Assembly (NCBI RefSeq): GCF_006125015.1
Contig: NZ_SZZN01000001.1
Coordinates: 1,984,001 to 2,048,000, forward strand
Length of the DNA stretch: 64,000 nucleotides
Source: Roseovarius arcticus
GTDB taxonomy: Bacteria > Pseudomonadota > Alphaproteobacteria > Rhodobacterales > Rhodobacteraceae
Reading direction: 5' to 3'
The notes beneath the pieces are model-generated. The model saw only the letters and a program-made list of their open reading frames with translations. It had not been told where the DNA came from and did no database searches. This document shows, one piece after another, positions 16,814 to 26,024 of this stretch (its first letter is position 1; every line of letters starts with the position of its first letter). The position numbers and the translations under genes are program-made.

Positions 16814-17020
16814 ATGCCAAACGGCACCGTAAAATGGTTCAACACCACCAAAGGCTACGGATTCATCGCGCCCGACGGCGGCGGCAGCGACGTATTCGTT
16901 CATATCTCTGCTATCGAACGCTCGGGCCTGCCCGGGCTGGCAGACGATCAAAAAGTCAGCTTCGATATGGAAGAGGGGCGCGACGGGCGGCAGATTGCTG
17001 CGAACATATCGCTGCTTTGA
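16814..17020 (+). CDS. Cold-shock protein (CspA family)
   Basis: The protein has 68 residues, the standard size. It opens MPNGTVKWFNTTKGYGFIAP, containing RNP-1 (KGYGFI), and RNP-2 is VFVHISAIE. It is a single-stranded nucleic-acid-binding OB fold. AAGGAGA precedes the ATG. The 215-base upstream gap could carry a long 5' leader. A strong hairpin follows at 17055-17082. Confidence 0.93.
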   Translation: MPNGTVKWFNTTKGYGFIAPDGGGSDVFVHISAIERSGLPGLADDQKVSFDMEEGRDGRQIAANISLL

Positions 17021-17054
17021 GGTGTTTTGGCGCGGCGCGCGCCTGAAAAGGCTA

Positions 17055-17082
17055 AAGGTGGCCCCATTGCCGGGGCCACCTT
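17055..17082. terminator. Bidirectional terminator between csp and the copper chaperone gene
   Basis: AAGGTGGCCCC (17055-17065) pairs perfectly with GGGGCCACCTT (17072-17082) around a six-base loop. It lies between two convergent genes. Confidence 0.7.
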
Positions 17083-17104
17083 CGCAGATGTCACTGGCCG
17101 AATA

Positions 17105-17551
17105 TCACTGGCCGGGCATACGCTTCAGATCGACGGGTACGTCGATTGTTATATCGCCGGCCTTCTCGAAGGTGAGGGTGACAGGCACGACGTCGCCCTG
17201 CGCCAGCGGCGCGGTCAACCCCATCATCATCACATGCTTGCCGCCGCGCTCCATGCTCAGCGTGGTGCCTGCGGGCACGTCAAAACCTTCTTCGACATGC
17301 TTCATCTGCATGACGCCGTCACCGCCCTCGATGTGGGTGTGCAGTTGGACGACATTGGCGGCGGGCGACGCCGCGCCGATCAGGCGATCATCCTCGCCGT
17401 CGTTGACGACCTGCATGAATGCCGCGCCAGTCTTGGCGGTAGGCGATGCGCTGCGCACATATGCATCCTCGACGGTGATGCCCTGCGCAAAGGCAGGCAT
17501 GGCGCAGGCGATGGCCGCAGCGACGGCGATGGAACGAAATGTGAAGGACAT
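17105..17551 (-). CDS. Periplasmic copper chaperone PCuAC
   Basis: The protein has 148 residues with a signal peptide (IAVAAAIACAMPAFA, cut about residue 22). The PCuAC metal motif is present: LHTHIEGGDGVMQMKHV supplies His and Met ligands and GGKHVMMMGL supplies the distal HxM. The family carries Cu(I) in the periplasm to cytochrome oxidase assembly factors. It lies 43 bases downstream of the DUF2946-like gene on the same strand, and about 1 kb from the bufferin operon, which suggests a copper-handling neighbourhood. Confidence 0.88.
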   Translation of the reverse strand: MSFTFRSIAVAAAIACAMPAFAQGITVEDAYVRSASPTAKTGAAFMQVVNDGEDDRLIGAASPAANVVQLHTHIEGGDGVMQMKHVEEGFDVPAGTTLSMERGGKHVMMMGLTAPLAQGDVVPVTLTFEKAGDITIDVPVDLKRMPGQ

Positions 17552-17593
17552 AAGTCTCTCCTTTAAAGCGTTGTTGATTGAAAGTCAGTCAGT

Positions 17594-17956
17594 TCAGGCT
17601 GCTACAAAAGGCGGCCCGCGCGCAGACGGAATAGGCGTGCGCTGGGATGCGGCGCGGGCGGCCTGGGTTGTCGCGCGCACAGCGAAGGTGCGGGGGATGT
17701 AAATGGGCGCGCGCATCTCAAGCGGCAAAACCCCACTTAACGCTGAAAGCGCACATTCAGGGCAGACATGCACCCGCCCGGTAGGCTGGCCGTCCGCATC
17801 CACCACCACGCTCAAGGGCCCGGTACCCGTGCAGATGACCAGCACTCCGGACGCGCCAGTACCACTACGCCCCATTGCCAGCGCAGGCGCTGTCAGGACC
17901 AATGTAATCGCGACAAGGGCCGCGAGAAGGCGTCGTGCGCTGATACTCATGACCAT
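17594..17956 (-). CDS. Small exported DUF2946-like protein
   Basis: The protein has about 120 residues. An N-terminal hydrophobic segment (RRLLAALVAITLVLTAPALA) acts as signal or anchor. VLVICTGTGP and then VHVCPECALSA match the DUF2946 layout of a Cys after the first strand and a CPxC further on. Family members often sit beside copper genes, and PCuAC is next here. Several Met codons are possible starts (17977, 17956, 17950) and no clear ribosome site decides; 17956 is taken. Function not established. Confidence 0.55.
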   Translation of the reverse strand: MVMSISARRLLAALVAITLVLTAPALAMGRSGTGASGVLVICTGTGPLSVVVDADGQPTGRVHVCPECALSALSGVLPLEMRAPIYIPRTFAVRATTQAARAASQRTPIPSARGPPFVAA

Positions 17957-18028
17957 AATATGGGCCGCCATCCACACCGAAAAAGGCCAGCAACCTCAAA
18001 GGCGTAAAAAATACGGTCGCTAAATTGC

Positions 18029-18060
18029 AAATGGCCCCGCCGTTTCAGGCAGGGCCATTT
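18029..18060 (-). terminator. Hairpin downstream of rpmB
   Basis: AAATGGCCC (18029-18037) pairs with GGGCCATTT (18052-18060), with further GCC/GGC pairing inside. It lies 26 bases beyond the rpmB stop. On the minus strand it is followed by TGCAATTTAG, a weak T-containing tail. Confidence 0.55.
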
Positions 18061-18086
18061 GGGATAACTTCGCATACAGGCTGAAA

Positions 18087-18377
18087 TCAGGCTGTTGCGG
18101 CCAATGCCTTGGCAATCTCTTTTTTGACTTTAAGGGCGCTTGGCGACAGCTCAACATCCTTGGCCTTGGCCATGAATGCGTCCAGACCGCCGCGATGATC
18201 GACACTGCGCAGCGCGTGGGCTGTGATGCGCAGCTTAATCCCGCGGTTCAGCGCCTCTGATTGCAGAGTCACATCATTCAGGTTCGGCAGATACCGACGA
18301 CGTGTTTTGTTGTTAGCGTGGCTGGAGTTATTGCCAACCATCGGGCCTTTTCCGGTCAATTCGCAGCGGCGCGCCAT
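18087..18377 (-). CDS. rpmB: 50S ribosomal protein L28
   Basis: The protein has 96 residues. [20 protein letters not shown] and [20 protein letters not shown] are the L28 signature; the long C-terminal extension is usual in alphaproteobacteria. It is a monocistronic gene with a hairpin behind it. The 264 bases between it and meaB hold only its promoter region as far as I can see. Confidence 0.96.
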   Translation of the reverse strand: MARRCELTGKGPMVGNNSSHANNKTRRRYLPNLNDVTLQSEALNRGIKLRITAHALRSVDHRGGLDAFMAKAKDVELSPSALKVKKEIAKALAATA

Positions 18378-18641
18378 GGTGTCATCCTCGTCTTACAGGT
18401 GAAGGCCAATCGGCCGTTTCATTCGGTCAAAAGACCATCGAGCGCAAACCATAGGCCACGCCCTCAATTCCGTTGGCGCTAGTTAGGCAGAATCGCCCGG
18501 CCCGTCAAGGGGCGCGCGATTGATAATGGCCTTGCGACGCAAGAGAACGCGCACCTTTTGAACAGTAGCTTTTCTAGGCGGTCGGCACGCCCTTCTATCC
18601 TGTGGGTAAATACATCGCAACACGGGCGCCGCAAAAGCGCC

Positions 18642-19649
18642 TTACCCGTCCACGGCACCGCGCGCGCCGATCCTGTCCAGCAGCGCGCGGGCGGCGATGG
18701 CGGGCGTGGTTTTGCCGTCCGCCACCTGAGCGCCCAGATCGCGCAGAGCGGCCCGTGCGTCCGGCGTGTGCAATTGCGCCAGCAGGCCCTGCCGCACCTC
18801 CTCTTCGAACCAGTATTGCGCCTGACTGGCGCGGCGCGCGTCCCAATGGCCGTTTTCGCGGCGCCAATCCAACAGCGTCTGCATCTCGCCCCAAGCCGTC
18901 TCCAGCCCCGAATTCTCAAGCGCGGACACCATCATCGCCTTGGGGAATCCGTCGGGATCTTGCGGGCGTTTGCGCAAGAGGCGCAGCGCGCCGGAATAGT
19001 CGGCGCAGGTGCGACTGGCCGCCGATTTCAGATCGCCGTCGGCCTTGTTTATCAAGATGATGTCGGCAATTTCCATGATGCCGCGCTTGACGCCCTGCAA
19101 TTCGTCACCGCCCGCCGGGGCCAGCAGCAGCACGAATAGATCTGACATTTCGGCAACCACGGTTTCGGACTGGCCTACTCCGACCGTCTCAATCAGCACG
19201 ATATCAAAGCCGGCTGCCTCGCACAGCGCCACCGCCTCGCGCGAGCGACGCCCGACGCCGCCCAGATGCGTCTGGCTGGGCGAGGGGCGGATAAACGCGT
19301 TCGGATCGCGGCTAAGAAGGTCCATCCGCGTCTTGTCACCCAAGATCGAGCCGCCCGACCGGGCAGAGCTGGGATCAACGGCCAGGACCGCCACGCGCAA
19401 CCCCTGCGCCGTCAGCATCCCGCCGAACCCCTCGATAAATGTCGATTTACCGACCCCCGGCGTGCCCGACAGCCCGACGCGCAACGCTTGGCGCGGCACG
19501 CCGCCCTCGCCCTTTAGCGCCTCGATCAGTTGGGCGGCCGCCTCGCGGTGATCGGCGCGACTGCTCTCGACCAAGGTGATCGCACGCGACAATGCGCGCC
19601 GATCCCCTTTGACAATCCCGCGCTCAAGCTGTGCAATGTCGATGGTCAT
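18642..19649 (-). CDS. meaB: Methylmalonyl-CoA mutase-associated GTPase MeaB
   Basis: The protein has 335 residues. It is a SIMIBI-class G3E GTPase with P-loop VGLSGTPGVGKSTFIEGFG, AVDPSS after the second strand, VLIETVGVGQSE as Walker B region, and NKADGD as the base-specificity NKxD. MeaB loads and protects adenosylcobalamin in methylmalonyl-CoA mutase. ATG 19649 (MTIDIAQLERGI) is chosen because the domain starts there and AAAGGA lies upstream; an ATG further upstream would add about 30 unrelated residues. The mutase gene is not adjacent, but the epimerase gene lies at 34156-34560. Confidence 0.92.
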   Translation of the reverse strand: MTIDIAQLERGIVKGDRRALSRAITLVESSRADHREAAAQLIEALKGEGGVPRQALRVGLSGTPGVGKSTFIEGFGGMLTAQGLRVAVLAVDPSSARSGGSILGDKTRMDLLSRDPNAFIRPSPSQTHLGGVGRRSREAVALCEAAGFDIVLIETVGVGQSETVVAEMSDLFVLLLAPAGGDELQGVKRGIMEIADIILINKADGDLKSAASRTCADYSGALRLLRKRPQDPDGFPKAMMVSALENSGLETAWGEMQTLLDWRRENGHWDARRASQAQYWFEEEVRQGLLAQLHTPDARAALRDLGAQVADGKTTPAIAARALLDRIGARGAVDG

Positions 19650-19804
19650 ATCTGCACCCGTTCCTTTCGCCCGCGCCTTGACCGTATTCATGCCGCGCCG
19701 CACCGGGACTTGTCCAGACCAGCCATGACATTTGATCTGCACCGGAGAGTTACATGCGCGTCGCCGCCCCCGTTCGATTTGCCGCCGAGATGACGCGCGA
19801 CTGA

Positions 19805-22243
19805 ATGACAGATCTGCCCATCACCGAGGCGCTGCCGGCGCTATTGGCCGCAATGCGGTCCCATGGCCGCGCCGTTTTGCAAGCGCCGCCCGGCGCGGGC
19901 AAGACGACACTCGTGCCCCTCGCGCTGCTGGAGGCGGGTCTGGCACCGGGCCGTATCGTCATGTTGGAGCCCCGCCGTCTTGCCGCTCGCGCCGCCGCCG
20001 AACGTATGGCCCAGACGCTGGGCGAGGAGGTCGGGCAGACCGTCGGCTACCGCGTGCGCGGCGAGGCAAAGGTATCAGGCGCCACGCAGATAGAGGTGGT
20101 TACAACAGGTATCCTTACCCGCCGCATCCAGTCAGACCCTGAGTTGCGCGGCATAGGCACTGTCATCTTTGACGAGTTTCACGAGCGGAGCCTCGACGGC
20201 GATCTGGGCCTCGCGCTCTGCCTCGAAATTGCGGGCGCATTGCGGCCTGATCTGCACCTCCTGGTCATGTCAGCCACGCTGGATGCCGCGCCGGTGGCGG
20301 CCCTGATGGACGATGCGCCGTTGATCACGTCGCAGGGCCGCGCATTCCCGGTAGAAACGCACTGGCTGGACCGCCCCCAGCGCAAAGGTACGCGGTTCGA
20401 GGCGGCCTTGGCCGATCTGACCGTTGAGGCGCTAAGTCAGACTGACGGCGGCGTGCTGGTTTTCCTGCCCGGCGAGGGCGAGATTCGGCGACTGGAGGGG
20501 TTGCTGGCGGGCCGCGTGCCGCCAGATTGCACGATCCGGCCCCTCTTTGGCGCGATGGACTTCGCCGCCCAGCGGGCCGCCATCGCGCCCATGCGCGACG
20601 GGCGCAAGATCGTGTTGGCGACCTCTATCGCCGAGACTTCGTTGACCATTGAGGACATCCGCGTCGTGATCGACGGGGGCCGGTCCCGCCGCGCGCGGTT
20701 CGATCCCGGATCAGGCATGGCCCGGCTGGTGACAGAGCCTGTCAGCCGCGCCGAGGCGACCCAGCGGCAAGGCCGCGCGGGCCGCGTCGCGCCCGGTATC
20801 TGCTACCGCCTCTGGACCCGCGGCGAAGAAGGCGCCCTACCCGCCTTTCCCCCTGCCGAGATTGAGGCGGCCGATCTTGCCCCGCTTGCGCTGGAAATGG
20901 CCCTCTGGGGCGCCCTGCCGGATCAGATGCCGCTGCTGACACAGCCCAACCCCGGCAGCTACACCGAGGCGCAGGCGCTGCTGGCGATGCTGGGTGCGCT
21001 CGATGCGTCGGGACATATCACCGACCATGGCCGCACCCTCGCTGCGCTGCCGCTACATCCGCGCCTCGCGCATATGCTGGCGCTGGCCGGGCCGGATGCC
21101 GCGCCGCTGGCCGCGCTGCTGTCCGAGCGCGATCCACTGCCACGCAGCGCACCCGCCGATCTGGCCCTGCGCCTGAAGGCGATCCGCCAGCCAAAGGGCC
21201 AGCACCCCTACCCGCCCAGCCGCGCCGTCCTACAGCGAATTACGCAAGAGGCCCGCCGCTTGCGCAGCGCGGCCACGACCAAAGGCGCCAGCACTCTCAC
21301 TGACGCCGAAATGGCTGCGCTCGCCTATCCCGACCGGATAGGCCTGCGCCGCCCCGGCGATGCGCCGCGCTATCTGCTATCGGGCGGCAAGGGCGCGGTG
21401 CTGGACGCCGCCGATACGCTGGCAGGTCAGCGTCTGATCGTTGTGACGGACACCGACGGCAACCCGCGTGAGGCGCGCATAAGGCAGGCCATCGTACTAC
21501 CGGATGCGGCGCTGCGCGGTCTCTATGCGGGCCAAATCGAGTGGTACGACACTTGCGCGTGGTCCCGCCGCGAGGGGCGCGTGATGGCACGCCAGCAGGA
21601 ACGATTCGGCGCGCTGATGTTGGAGGACCGCCAATGGAAGGATGCGCCGCAGGATGCCATCGCGCGCGCCATGCTGGACGGCGTGCGCGAGATCGGGCTG
21701 ATCTGGACGGACGCTGCCCGCCGCTTTGCCGCGCGTGTGGCGCTGGGGCGGGATGCCGGCATGGATTTGCCGGGAATGGACGATGCGGCACTGATGGAGC
21801 GGCTGGACGATTGGCTGCTGCCGTTCCTCGGCAGTGTGAAGACCGCGCAGGACTGGCGGCGGTTCGATATGCTGGAGGCGCTGCGCGCGCAGCTGGATTG
21901 GAACCAGATGCAGGCGCTGGATACCTTAGCCCCGCCGCATTTCACCACGCCGCTCGGGCGCCGCATTCCCATCGATTACGGCACTAATCCGCCCGAAATC
22001 CAACTGCGCCTGCAAGAGATGTTTGGCCAGACTGCCCACCCCACGGTGGGCCGAACGCCGCTGCGCGTCACGCTGTTATCGCCAGCAGGCCGCCCGGTGC
22101 AAACGACGCTGGATATACCCGGCTTCTGGGCCAGTTCGTATGCAGATGTGCGCCGCGACCTGCGAGGCCGCTACCCGCGCCACCCATGGCCCGAGGACCC
22201 CAGCCAAGCAGACCCAACATTGCGCGCCAAACCGCGCAAATGA
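19805..22243 (+). CDS. hrpB: ATP-dependent helicase HrpB
   Basis: The protein has 812 residues, the usual length. Motif I is QAPPGAGKTTLVPLALL at about 27-43, motif II FDEFHERSLDGDLGLAL (DEFH in place of DEAH), motif III VMSATLDAAPV, and motif VI QRQGRAGRVAPG. The C-terminal HrpB-specific domain includes RIPIDYGTNPPEIQLRLQEM and the final WPEDPSQADPT. It is a DEAH-type RNA helicase of uncertain bacterial role. It is transcribed divergently from meaB and converges on gnd. Confidence 0.94.
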   Translation: MTDLPITEALPALLAAMRSHGRAVLQAPPGAGKTTLVPLALLEAGLAPGRIVMLEPRRLAARAAAERMAQTLGEEVGQTVGYRVRGEAKVSGATQIEVVTTGILTRRIQSDPELRGIGTVIFDEFHERSLDGDLGLALCLEIAGALRPDLHLLVMSATLDAAPVAALMDDAPLITSQGRAFPVETHWLDRPQRKGTRFEAALADLTVEALSQTDGGVLVFLPGEGEIRRLEGLLAGRVPPDCTIRPLFGAMDFAAQRAAIAPMRDGRKIVLATSIAETSLTIEDIRVVIDGGRSRRARFDPGSGMARLVTEPVSRAEATQRQGRAGRVAPGICYRLWTRGEEGALPAFPPAEIEAADLAPLALEMALWGALPDQMPLLTQPNPGSYTEAQALLAMLGALDASGHITDHGRTLAALPLHPRLAHMLALAGPDAAPLAALLSERDPLPRSAPADLALRLKAIRQPKGQHPYPPSRAVLQRITQEARRLRSAATTKGASTLTDAEMAALAYPDRIGLRRPGDAPRYLLSGGKGAVLDAADTLAGQRLIVVTDTDGNPREARIRQAIVLPDAALRGLYAGQIEWYDTCAWSRREGRVMARQQERFGALMLEDRQWKDAPQDAIARAMLDGVREIGLIWTDAARRFAARVALGRDAGMDLPGMDDAALMERLDDWLLPFLGSVKTAQDWRRFDMLEALRAQLDWNQMQALDTLAPPHFTTPLGRRIPIDYGTNPPEIQLRLQEMFGQTAHPTVGRTPLRVTLLSPAGRPVQTTLDIPGFWASSYADVRRDLRGRYPRHPWPEDPSQADPTLRAKPRK

Positions 22244-22312
22244 TCCGCGATCACATCTTGGCAAAAATTCTTAGGTGCTGAGCATCGACTTAAAACCTAT
22301 CGCCAGAGGCGA

Positions 22313-23713
22313 TCAATCCCACCAAGGTCCGTGATGCACACCGGCCTCGCCCAGCCGGGCATAACCGTGATGGCCAAAGAAATCGCGCTGCGCCTGAATG
22401 ATGTCGGCGGTCCCGCGCCCTTGCCGCATCGTGTCATACCATCCGATCGCCGCCGCCATAGCAGGCACCGCGTGGCCGCCCGCGATCGCCGCCGCCAGCA
22501 CGCGGCGCAAGGCCGGGATCGTCTCGCTCAGCTTGGCGGCCATGGACGGCGCGAGGATGAGCTGCCCGCCCGGCATATCAGCGCTGAACGCGTCTGATAT
22601 ATCATCCAAAAGGGCCGAGCGGATGATGCACCCCGCGCGCCATATCTGGGCGATGCGTGCATAATCCAGCGCCCAATCATACTCAAGGCTGGCCGCTTCC
22701 AATATGCGAAATCCTTGCGCATAACTCAGGATCCGCGCAGCCAAAAACGCCGCCTCCAGCACGTCCTCGCCCAGATCCAGAGCTGTGCGGTCGCCGCCTA
22801 AGATCACCTCGGCCTGCACCCGCGTCTCTTTCTCGGACGACCAGCTTCGCGCGGCGACAGCGGCGTCAATCATGCTGGCCGACTGGCCCAGTTTCACGGC
22901 CTCGATAACGGTCCAGCGGCCGGTGCCTTTTTGGCCTGCCGCATCCTTGATCACGTCAACTGCGGGATGGCCGGTGATGGGATCGTCATAGCCCAGCGCC
23001 TTGCCGGTAATCTCGACAAGGTAGGACCTCAGCGGTCCGGCGTTCCAGCCCGTGAACGTGCCGCCGATGCTGTGCGGATCACGCGCGAGGCCGTAGCGCA
23101 TGAGGCCATAAACCTCAGCGATGACCTGCATATCGGCGTACTCGATCCCGTTATGCACAGTCTTGACGAAGTGGCCCGCGCCATCCGGGCCCAGATGTGC
23201 GACGCAGGGATCGCCCTCGTATTTGGCGGCGATGGCGGTGAGGATAGGCTGCAATTGCTGCCAGCTATGTGCGCTGCCGCCGACCATCATCGACGGGCCG
23301 TGGCGCGCGCCCGCCTCGCCGCCCGAGACGCCCATACCGACGAAATGGACATCCCGCGTGGCCAGATCGGCGCTTCGGCGGCGGGTGGCATGAAAGTCCG
23401 CGTTGCCGCCGTCTATGATGGTGTCGCCGGGCGACAGAAGCGGCAGAATCGCCTCGATCATCGCATCCATTGGCGCGCCTGAGGGGATCATGAAAAGGAT
23501 GACGCGCGGCTCAGTCAGGCTATCCGCAAACTCCCTGAGTTCGCCATACGGATGCAGATGTGTGGCCAGCGATCCGGCCTCTGTCATGAAGGCGTCCAGC
23601 CATTCAGTCTCGCGGTTAGAGACGGCGACGTCGATGCCCTGCTCGGCCATGTTCAGCGCCAGCGCGCTGCCCATCGTGCCCAGCCCGTAAACGCCGATCT
23701 GTGCTTTTTGCAT
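22313..23713 (-). CDS. gnd: 6-phosphogluconate dehydrogenase, decarboxylating
   Basis: The protein has 466 residues. The N-terminal NADP fold opens QIGVYGLGTMGSALALNMAE. The substrate region has VGMGVSGGEAGARHGPSMMV and HFVKTVHNGIEYADMQ with the catalytic Lys and HNGIEY. The helical C-terminal domain ends GYARLGEAGVHHGPWWD. It converts 6-phosphogluconate to ribulose 5-phosphate in the pentose phosphate pathway. ATG 23713 has GAGGGCGGCAGG before it; earlier in-frame Met codons encode unrelated residues. Confidence 0.95.
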   Translation of the reverse strand: MQKAQIGVYGLGTMGSALALNMAEQGIDVAVSNRETEWLDAFMTEAGSLATHLHPYGELREFADSLTEPRVILFMIPSGAPMDAMIEAILPLLSPGDTIIDGGNADFHATRRRSADLATRDVHFVGMGVSGGEAGARHGPSMMVGGSAHSWQQLQPILTAIAAKYEGDPCVAHLGPDGAGHFVKTVHNGIEYADMQVIAEVYGLMRYGLARDPHSIGGTFTGWNAGPLRSYLVEITGKALGYDDPITGHPAVDVIKDAAGQKGTGRWTVIEAVKLGQSASMIDAAVAARSWSSEKETRVQAEVILGGDRTALDLGEDVLEAAFLAARILSYAQGFRILEAASLEYDWALDYARIAQIWRAGCIIRSALLDDISDAFSADMPGGQLILAPSMAAKLSETIPALRRVLAAAIAGGHAVPAMAAAIGWYDTMRQGRGTADIIQAQRDFFGHHGYARLGEAGVHHGPWWD

Positions 23714-23777
23714 CCTGCCGCCCTCTGTCTTGAATACGCAGTTTAGGCGGCGCACCATCAGGTTTGCAAGGCTATGG

Positions 23778-24704
23778 CTAAAGCCCGAGGCACCAGCGCA
23801 TGACGGCCTTCTGCGCGTGCAGGCGGTTCTCTGCCTCATCAAAGACGACCGAGTTTGCGCCATCCATCACGGCGCTCGTCGCCTCCTCCTCGCGGTGGGC
23901 AGGCAGGCAGTGCATAAAGAGGGCGTCCGGTTTGGCCGACGCCATGAGCGCCTCATTCACCTGATAGGCGCGCAGCATGTTATGGCGCCGTTCCTTGGCC
24001 GATTGGCTGTCATGCATCGACACCCATGTATCGGTCACGACCAGATCGGCCCCCTCGACGGCCTTGTGGGGGTCCCGCTCGATATTGATGCGCGCGCCCG
24101 CCTTGCGCGCGAGGCCGACGAATTCCTCTTCGGGATCCAGCTGCGCGGGGCCCGTAAAGGTCATGTCGAAACCGAACTGGCCGGCGGCGTGCAAGAAAGA
24201 CGCGCACACGTTATTGCCGTCGCCGGACCAGACCACCTTCTTGCCTTTGATGGGGCCGCGATGCTCCTCGTAGGTCAGGATATCTGCCATGATCTGGCAG
24301 GGATGCGTACGGTCGGTCAGACCGTTGATGACCGGCACGTCTGCATATTCAGCCATCTCGATCAGCACGGATTCGTCGAAGGTGCGGATCATGATGAGAT
24401 CGACATAGCGGCTGAGAACGCGGGCGGTATCAGCGATGGTTTCGCCGTGGCCCAGCTGCAACTCTGTGCCCGACAGCAGCATCGTCTGTCCGCCCATCTG
24501 CCGCACGCCCACGTCAAAGCTGACGCGTGTGCGCGTCGATGGTTTCTCAAATATCAGGGCGACCATCTGGCCCGACAGCGGCTGATCGTCGTCGGGGGCG
24601 CCGCGACTGCGGCCTTGGCGCGCGGACTTCATCGTGGCAGCGCTATCAATGATGCCGCGCAAGGCGGCAGGGTCAGTTTTGTGAATGTCGAGGAAATGAT
24701 TCAT
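23778..24704 (-). CDS. argF: Ornithine carbamoyltransferase
   Basis: The protein has 308 residues. The carbamoyl-phosphate site is [20 protein letters not shown], the HPCQ motif is in [15 protein letters not shown], the ornithine loop is [12 protein letters not shown], and the HCLPAHR motif is in [14 protein letters not shown]. It forms citrulline from ornithine and carbamoyl phosphate in arginine synthesis. It lies 67 bases downstream of argD, separated by a GC-rich hairpin and repeat, so argD-argF is probably an operon with partial attenuation. Confidence 0.97.
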   Translation of the reverse strand: MNHFLDIHKTDPAALRGIIDSAATMKSARQGRSRGAPDDDQPLSGQMVALIFEKPSTRTRVSFDVGVRQMGGQTMLLSGTELQLGHGETIADTARVLSRYVDLIMIRTFDESVLIEMAEYADVPVINGLTDRTHPCQIMADILTYEEHRGPIKGKKVVWSGDGNNVCASFLHAAGQFGFDMTFTGPAQLDPEEEFVGLARKAGARINIERDPHKAVEGADLVVTDTWVSMHDSQSAKERRHNMLRAYQVNEALMASAKPDALFMHCLPAHREEEATSAVMDGANSVVFDEAENRLHAQKAVMRWCLGL

Positions 24705-24733
24705 AAGGTCGGCTCCGATTGCAGGCGGCAGTG

Positions 24734-24786
24734 CCGGGGGTTTTCCACCCCCGAACCCCCGGAGGATATTTTCAGCAAGAAGAAAG
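24734..24786 (+). repeat. Intergenic repeat copy 1 with hairpin, overlapping the argD 3' end
   Basis: CCGGGGGTT (24734-24742) pairs with AACCCCCGG (24754-24762) and is followed by a 23-base core at 24764-24786 that starts GGATATTTTCAGCAAGAAGA. The same core recurs exactly at 38395-38417. The TCA at 24772-24774 inside the core is the argD stop codon on the other strand, so the repeat encodes the last argD residues. On the minus strand the hairpin follows argD as a terminator or attenuator before argF. Confidence 0.6.
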
Positions 24787-25947
24787 CGCGGTGGCGGCCT
24801 TGTCGAGGCGGTTCAGCGCCTCCGCGATCTCGGCCTCGGTGATGTTGAGCGGGGGAAGCAGGCGCAAGACGTTGTCGGCGGCGGGCACGGTGCACAAAAG
24901 CTGCGCATAGCAGGCATTTAGCACGTCCGTATTCGGCATCTTGCATTTCAGGCCCAGCATCAGGCCGGTGCCGCGCACCTCCTCAAAGACGTCCGGATGC
25001 GCAGCCACCAGCCCTTCAAGCCGTTGGCGCATGTACCCGGCGCGTGCGCGCACGCCTTGGAGGAAATCCTCATCGGCGATTTCAGTCATCACGGCGTTGC
25101 CGACGGCGCAGGCCAGCGGATTGCCACCATAGGTGGACCCATGGGTACCAGCAACCATCGCGCTTGCGGCATGTTCGGTGGCAAGGACCGCGCCAAGAGG
25201 GAAGCCGCCGCCGATGCCCTTGGCGACCATCATGATATCAGGCTCGACCCCCGCCCATTCATGGGCAAAGAGGCGCCCGGTCCGGCCCATACCGCATTGC
25301 ACCTCATCAAGGATCAACAGGATGCCATGCTGATCGCAAAGATCGCGCAAGCCTTTGAGGCACTGGTCAGGCAGCGGGCGGATGCCGCCTTCGCCCTGCA
25401 CAGGCTCGATCAGGATTGCGGCTGTATCGTCGTCAATCGCGGCCGTCAGCGCGTCGTGATCGCCCCATGGCAGGTGGGTGAATCCGGGCAGGAGAGGACC
25501 AAAGCCGTGCGTCATTTTCTCGGAGCCCGCTGCCGCGATCCCGGCGGCAGAGCGACCATGAAAGGAGCCGTTGAACGCAATGATCTGCGTACGCTGGGGC
25601 TGGCCCGCGTCGTGGAAGTGGCGGCGCGCCATTTTGACTGCCAGCTCGCACGCCTCGGTGCCGGAATTGGTGAAAAACACCGTATCGGCAAAGGTGGCCG
25701 CAACCAGACGGTCAGCCAGCTCTTGCTGGGCGGGAATGGTATAGAGGTTCGACGTGTGCCACAGCTGCTGCGCCTGCGCCGTCAGCGCCGCAACCAGCGC
25801 AGGATGCGCATGGCCCAGCGCATTGACCGCGATGCCGGCGCCAAGGTCTAGGAAGCGGCGGCCATCCGCCTCGATCAGCCAAGCGCCCTCGCCCTTCACA
25901 AAGCTGAGGGGTGCGCGGTTATAGGTGGGCAGGACGGACGGGATCAT
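24772..25947 (-). CDS. argD: Acetylornithine / succinyldiaminopimelate aminotransferase
   Basis: The protein has 391 residues, class III PLP aminotransferase. Motifs: [20 protein letters not shown] near the start, [18 protein letters not shown] at the phosphate site, [15 protein letters not shown] with the pyridine-binding Asp, [16 protein letters not shown] with the PLP Lys, and [13 protein letters not shown]. It supplies N-acetylornithine for the arginine pathway, with argF next. The C-terminal residues ALSSC and the stop are encoded by an intergenic repeat, so the 3' end may have been replaced by repeat insertion. Confidence 0.95.
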   Translation of the reverse strand: MIPSVLPTYNRAPLSFVKGEGAWLIEADGRRFLDLGAGIAVNALGHAHPALVAALTAQAQQLWHTSNLYTIPAQQELADRLVAATFADTVFFTNSGTEACELAVKMARRHFHDAGQPQRTQIIAFNGSFHGRSAAGIAAAGSEKMTHGFGPLLPGFTHLPWGDHDALTAAIDDDTAAILIEPVQGEGGIRPLPDQCLKGLRDLCDQHGILLILDEVQCGMGRTGRLFAHEWAGVEPDIMMVAKGIGGGFPLGAVLATEHAASAMVAGTHGSTYGGNPLACAVGNAVMTEIADEDFLQGVRARAGYMRQRLEGLVAAHPDVFEEVRGTGLMLGLKCKMPNTDVLNACYAQLLCTVPAADNVLRLLPPLNITEAEIAEALNRLDKAATALSSC

Positions 25948-26024
25948 GGCAGCGCTTTCGTGTGGGTCAAGGCGACAAGGAGTGACCTAGCGCGCCGTGC
26001 CTGTCAATCGGGCCGCGCCCTGCC

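Noticed and set aside
23730..24842. Plus-strand open frame of about 370 codons opposite argF
   Set aside because: argF on the minus strand carries all its signature motifs. The plus frame has no domain and is a shadow of high-GC third positions.
24997..25851. Plus-strand open frame opposite argD
   Set aside because: Antisense to a clearly functional argD; no ribosome site and no family resemblance.
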